Assembly (NCBI RefSeq): GCF_007741535.1 | Contig: NZ_CP036525.1 | Coordinates: forward strand, 5,084,001-5,148,000 | DNA: 64,000 nt | Direction of reading: 5' to 3' | From: Rubripirellula lacrimiformis | GTDB taxonomy: Bacteria > Planctomycetota > Planctomycetia > Pirellulales > Pirellulaceae | Shown: positions 63,042-64,000 of the stretch, one piece after another | Layout: each line of letters opens with the position of its first letter | Position numbering within the stretch: the first letter of the stretch is position 1 | Translations under genes and position numbers: made by a program | Notes under the pieces: model-generated | Told to the model about the DNA's origin: nothing | Database searches by the model: none | What the model saw: only the letters and a program-made list of their open reading frames with translations

Positions 63042-64000
63042 TTAGTTCACTGTTGAATTTAAATCGAAGACCGGCAGCAGGACGCCCACGATCACGAACA
63101 TGACCATGCTGCCAATCAAAACTAACATCAATGGTTCGATCATCCGAACCATCACTTCCAATTGCCGTTCGACCTTGCCGTCGATGCGGTCGGCGATTTT
63201 GACCAGCACATCGTCCAGCGTATTTGATTCTTCTGCGATGCGAATCATGGCCATGATCTGGGGCGGAATCAATCCGCTAGCGGCCAGCGGTTTCGCCAAC
63301 GTGTCCCCTGTCGTGATGTTTTCGGCCGACTTCAGCATGGCTTGCTGCAGCAGCCGATTGCCGGTCGATTCACTGCTGATTTTCAGCGACTTCAACAGCG
63401 GCACGCCATTGCGAAGCAAGGTCCCCAAGACCCGACACGCGCGAGAAACGGCCGCGTCGTGAAAGATGTCGCCCATCACGGGAATCTTTAGCTTCCAGGT
63501 GTCCCAGTTCGTGCGTCCACTATCGGACGCCAAGTATTTCTTCAAGCCAACCACGATCGCGACCGCCGGAATCGGCAACAGTAATCCATAATTCAGCAGG
63601 GTATGGCTGACGGCCAACAACAGCACCGTGATCATTGGCAGACCCGATCCGGTCGCTTCCAATCGATCAAAAAATGGCTGAAACTTCGGCACTAAAAACA
63701 CCATCATCAACGATGTGATCAGTGTACCGACGACACCCAAGATGATCGGGTACGCCAACGCGCTGACTATTTTCGAACGCATTTCATCTTGTTTGCACAG
63801 GAACACGCTGGTTCGCTGCAGCGACTCTTCCAGAAACGCGCCTTCCTGTCCGGCGCGAACCATACTGAGCGTCAATTCGGAAAAGATCGCGGGCTCGGCC
63901 GCCATCGCTTGATCCAGGGTCGCACCTTCGGCAACGGCATCGTGAATCCGTTTGGCGGCAACCTGCAAGCGCGGGTTGATCGTCACGTCGCCCAAAATCG
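63042..64000 (-). CDS. gspF: type II secretion inner-membrane protein GspF (partial, N-terminus beyond window)
   Basis: The frame is open through the right edge. The visible 319 residues match GspF/PilC: AEGATLDQAMAAEP, SMVRAGQEGAFLEESL, three membrane helices (ILGVVGTLITSLMMVFLVPKF, LLAVSHTLLNYGLLLPIPAVAIVVG and LMLVLIGSMVMFVIVGVLLPVF) and the FDLNSTVN end. GspF is the platform protein that interacts with the GspE ATPase. The frame continues at the edge, so gspE or the remainder of gspF lies to the right. Confidence 0.93.
   Translation of the reverse strand, partial: ILGDVTINPRLQVAAKRIHDAVAEGATLDQAMAAEPAIFSELTLSMVRAGQEGAFLEESLQRTSVFLCKQDEMRSKIVSALAYPIILGVVGTLITSLMMVFLVPKFQPFFDRLEATGSGLPMITVLLLAVSHTLLNYGLLLPIPAVAIVVGLKKYLASDSGRTNWDTWKLKIPVMGDIFHDAAVSRACRVLGTLLRNGVPLLKSLKISSESTGNRLLQQAMLKSAENITTGDTLAKPLAASGLIPPQIMAMIRIAEESNTLDDVLVKIADRIDGKVERQLEVMVRMIEPLMLVLIGSMVMFVIVGVLLPVFDLNSTVN

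Overview
The window reads as a chromosomal stretch of a planctomycete of the Pirellulaceae (Rhodopirellula-like). The lineage call rests on family content. There are three DUF1549/DUF1553 proteins with N-terminal CxxCH haem motifs, two Tat-type DUF1501 proteins, a DUF1559 prepilin-like protein, a PVC-type haem-binding HEAT/propeller protein, a PEP-CTERM protein and many large secreted proteins. Shine-Dalgarno sequences are weak and the GC content is moderately high. I see no rRNA, tRNA, CRISPR array, prophage or transposase.

Layout. 1-4.6 kb: the 5' two thirds of a PSD1-type cytochrome protein, a secreted esterase and a rhomboid protease. 4.7-6.5 kb: lepA. 6.7-11.9 kb: a minus-strand sugar module (Na+/solute symporter, ribulokinase-like FGGY kinase, FucI/AraA-type isomerase). 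A 16-copy tandem array of a 47-48 bp unit lies directly upstream of it (12.0-12.7 kb). 12.9-17.1 kb: PEP-CTERM protein, then a tightly coupled operon DUF1559 / small lipoprotein / DUF4198-like plus kelch protein / HemP. 17.6-27.2 kb: two paralogous cytochrome-DUF1501 cassettes arranged tail to tail. 27.3-38 kb: a small secreted protein, DAHP synthase, a large MscS-type channel with a Ser-Tyr-Pro repeat, a His-rich secreted protein, a methyltransferase, a truncated KptA, PPi-dependent phosphofructokinase and the ribosome-assembly GTPase YlqF/RbgA. 38-51 kb: secreted hydrolases (two SGNH hydrolases, a sialidase-like protein, an acetyl-xylan-esterase-like hydrolase, a glycerophosphodiesterase), a Dabb protein and the haem/HEAT protein. 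51-55 kb: a minus-strand group of NrtS, a TVP38-DUF547 fusion and a mercuric-reductase-like flavoprotein. 55.4-64 kb: a type II secretion operon, gspF-G-H-I-J-K-L-M plus a terminal BON-domain gene, nearly all joined by short overlaps. It runs off the right edge.

Functionally the region is dominated by exported catabolic proteins (esterases, SGNH hydrolases, sialidase, PSD1/DUF1501 cassettes) and the machinery that could export some of them (type II secretion). The most unusual unit is the DUF1559-lipoprotein-kelch-HemP operon. It looks like an undescribed metal or haem handling module, but that role is inference from HemP and from the DUF4198-like N-terminus. Intergenic DNA carries at least four families of dispersed palindromic repeats and several short tandem duplications at or near stop codons.
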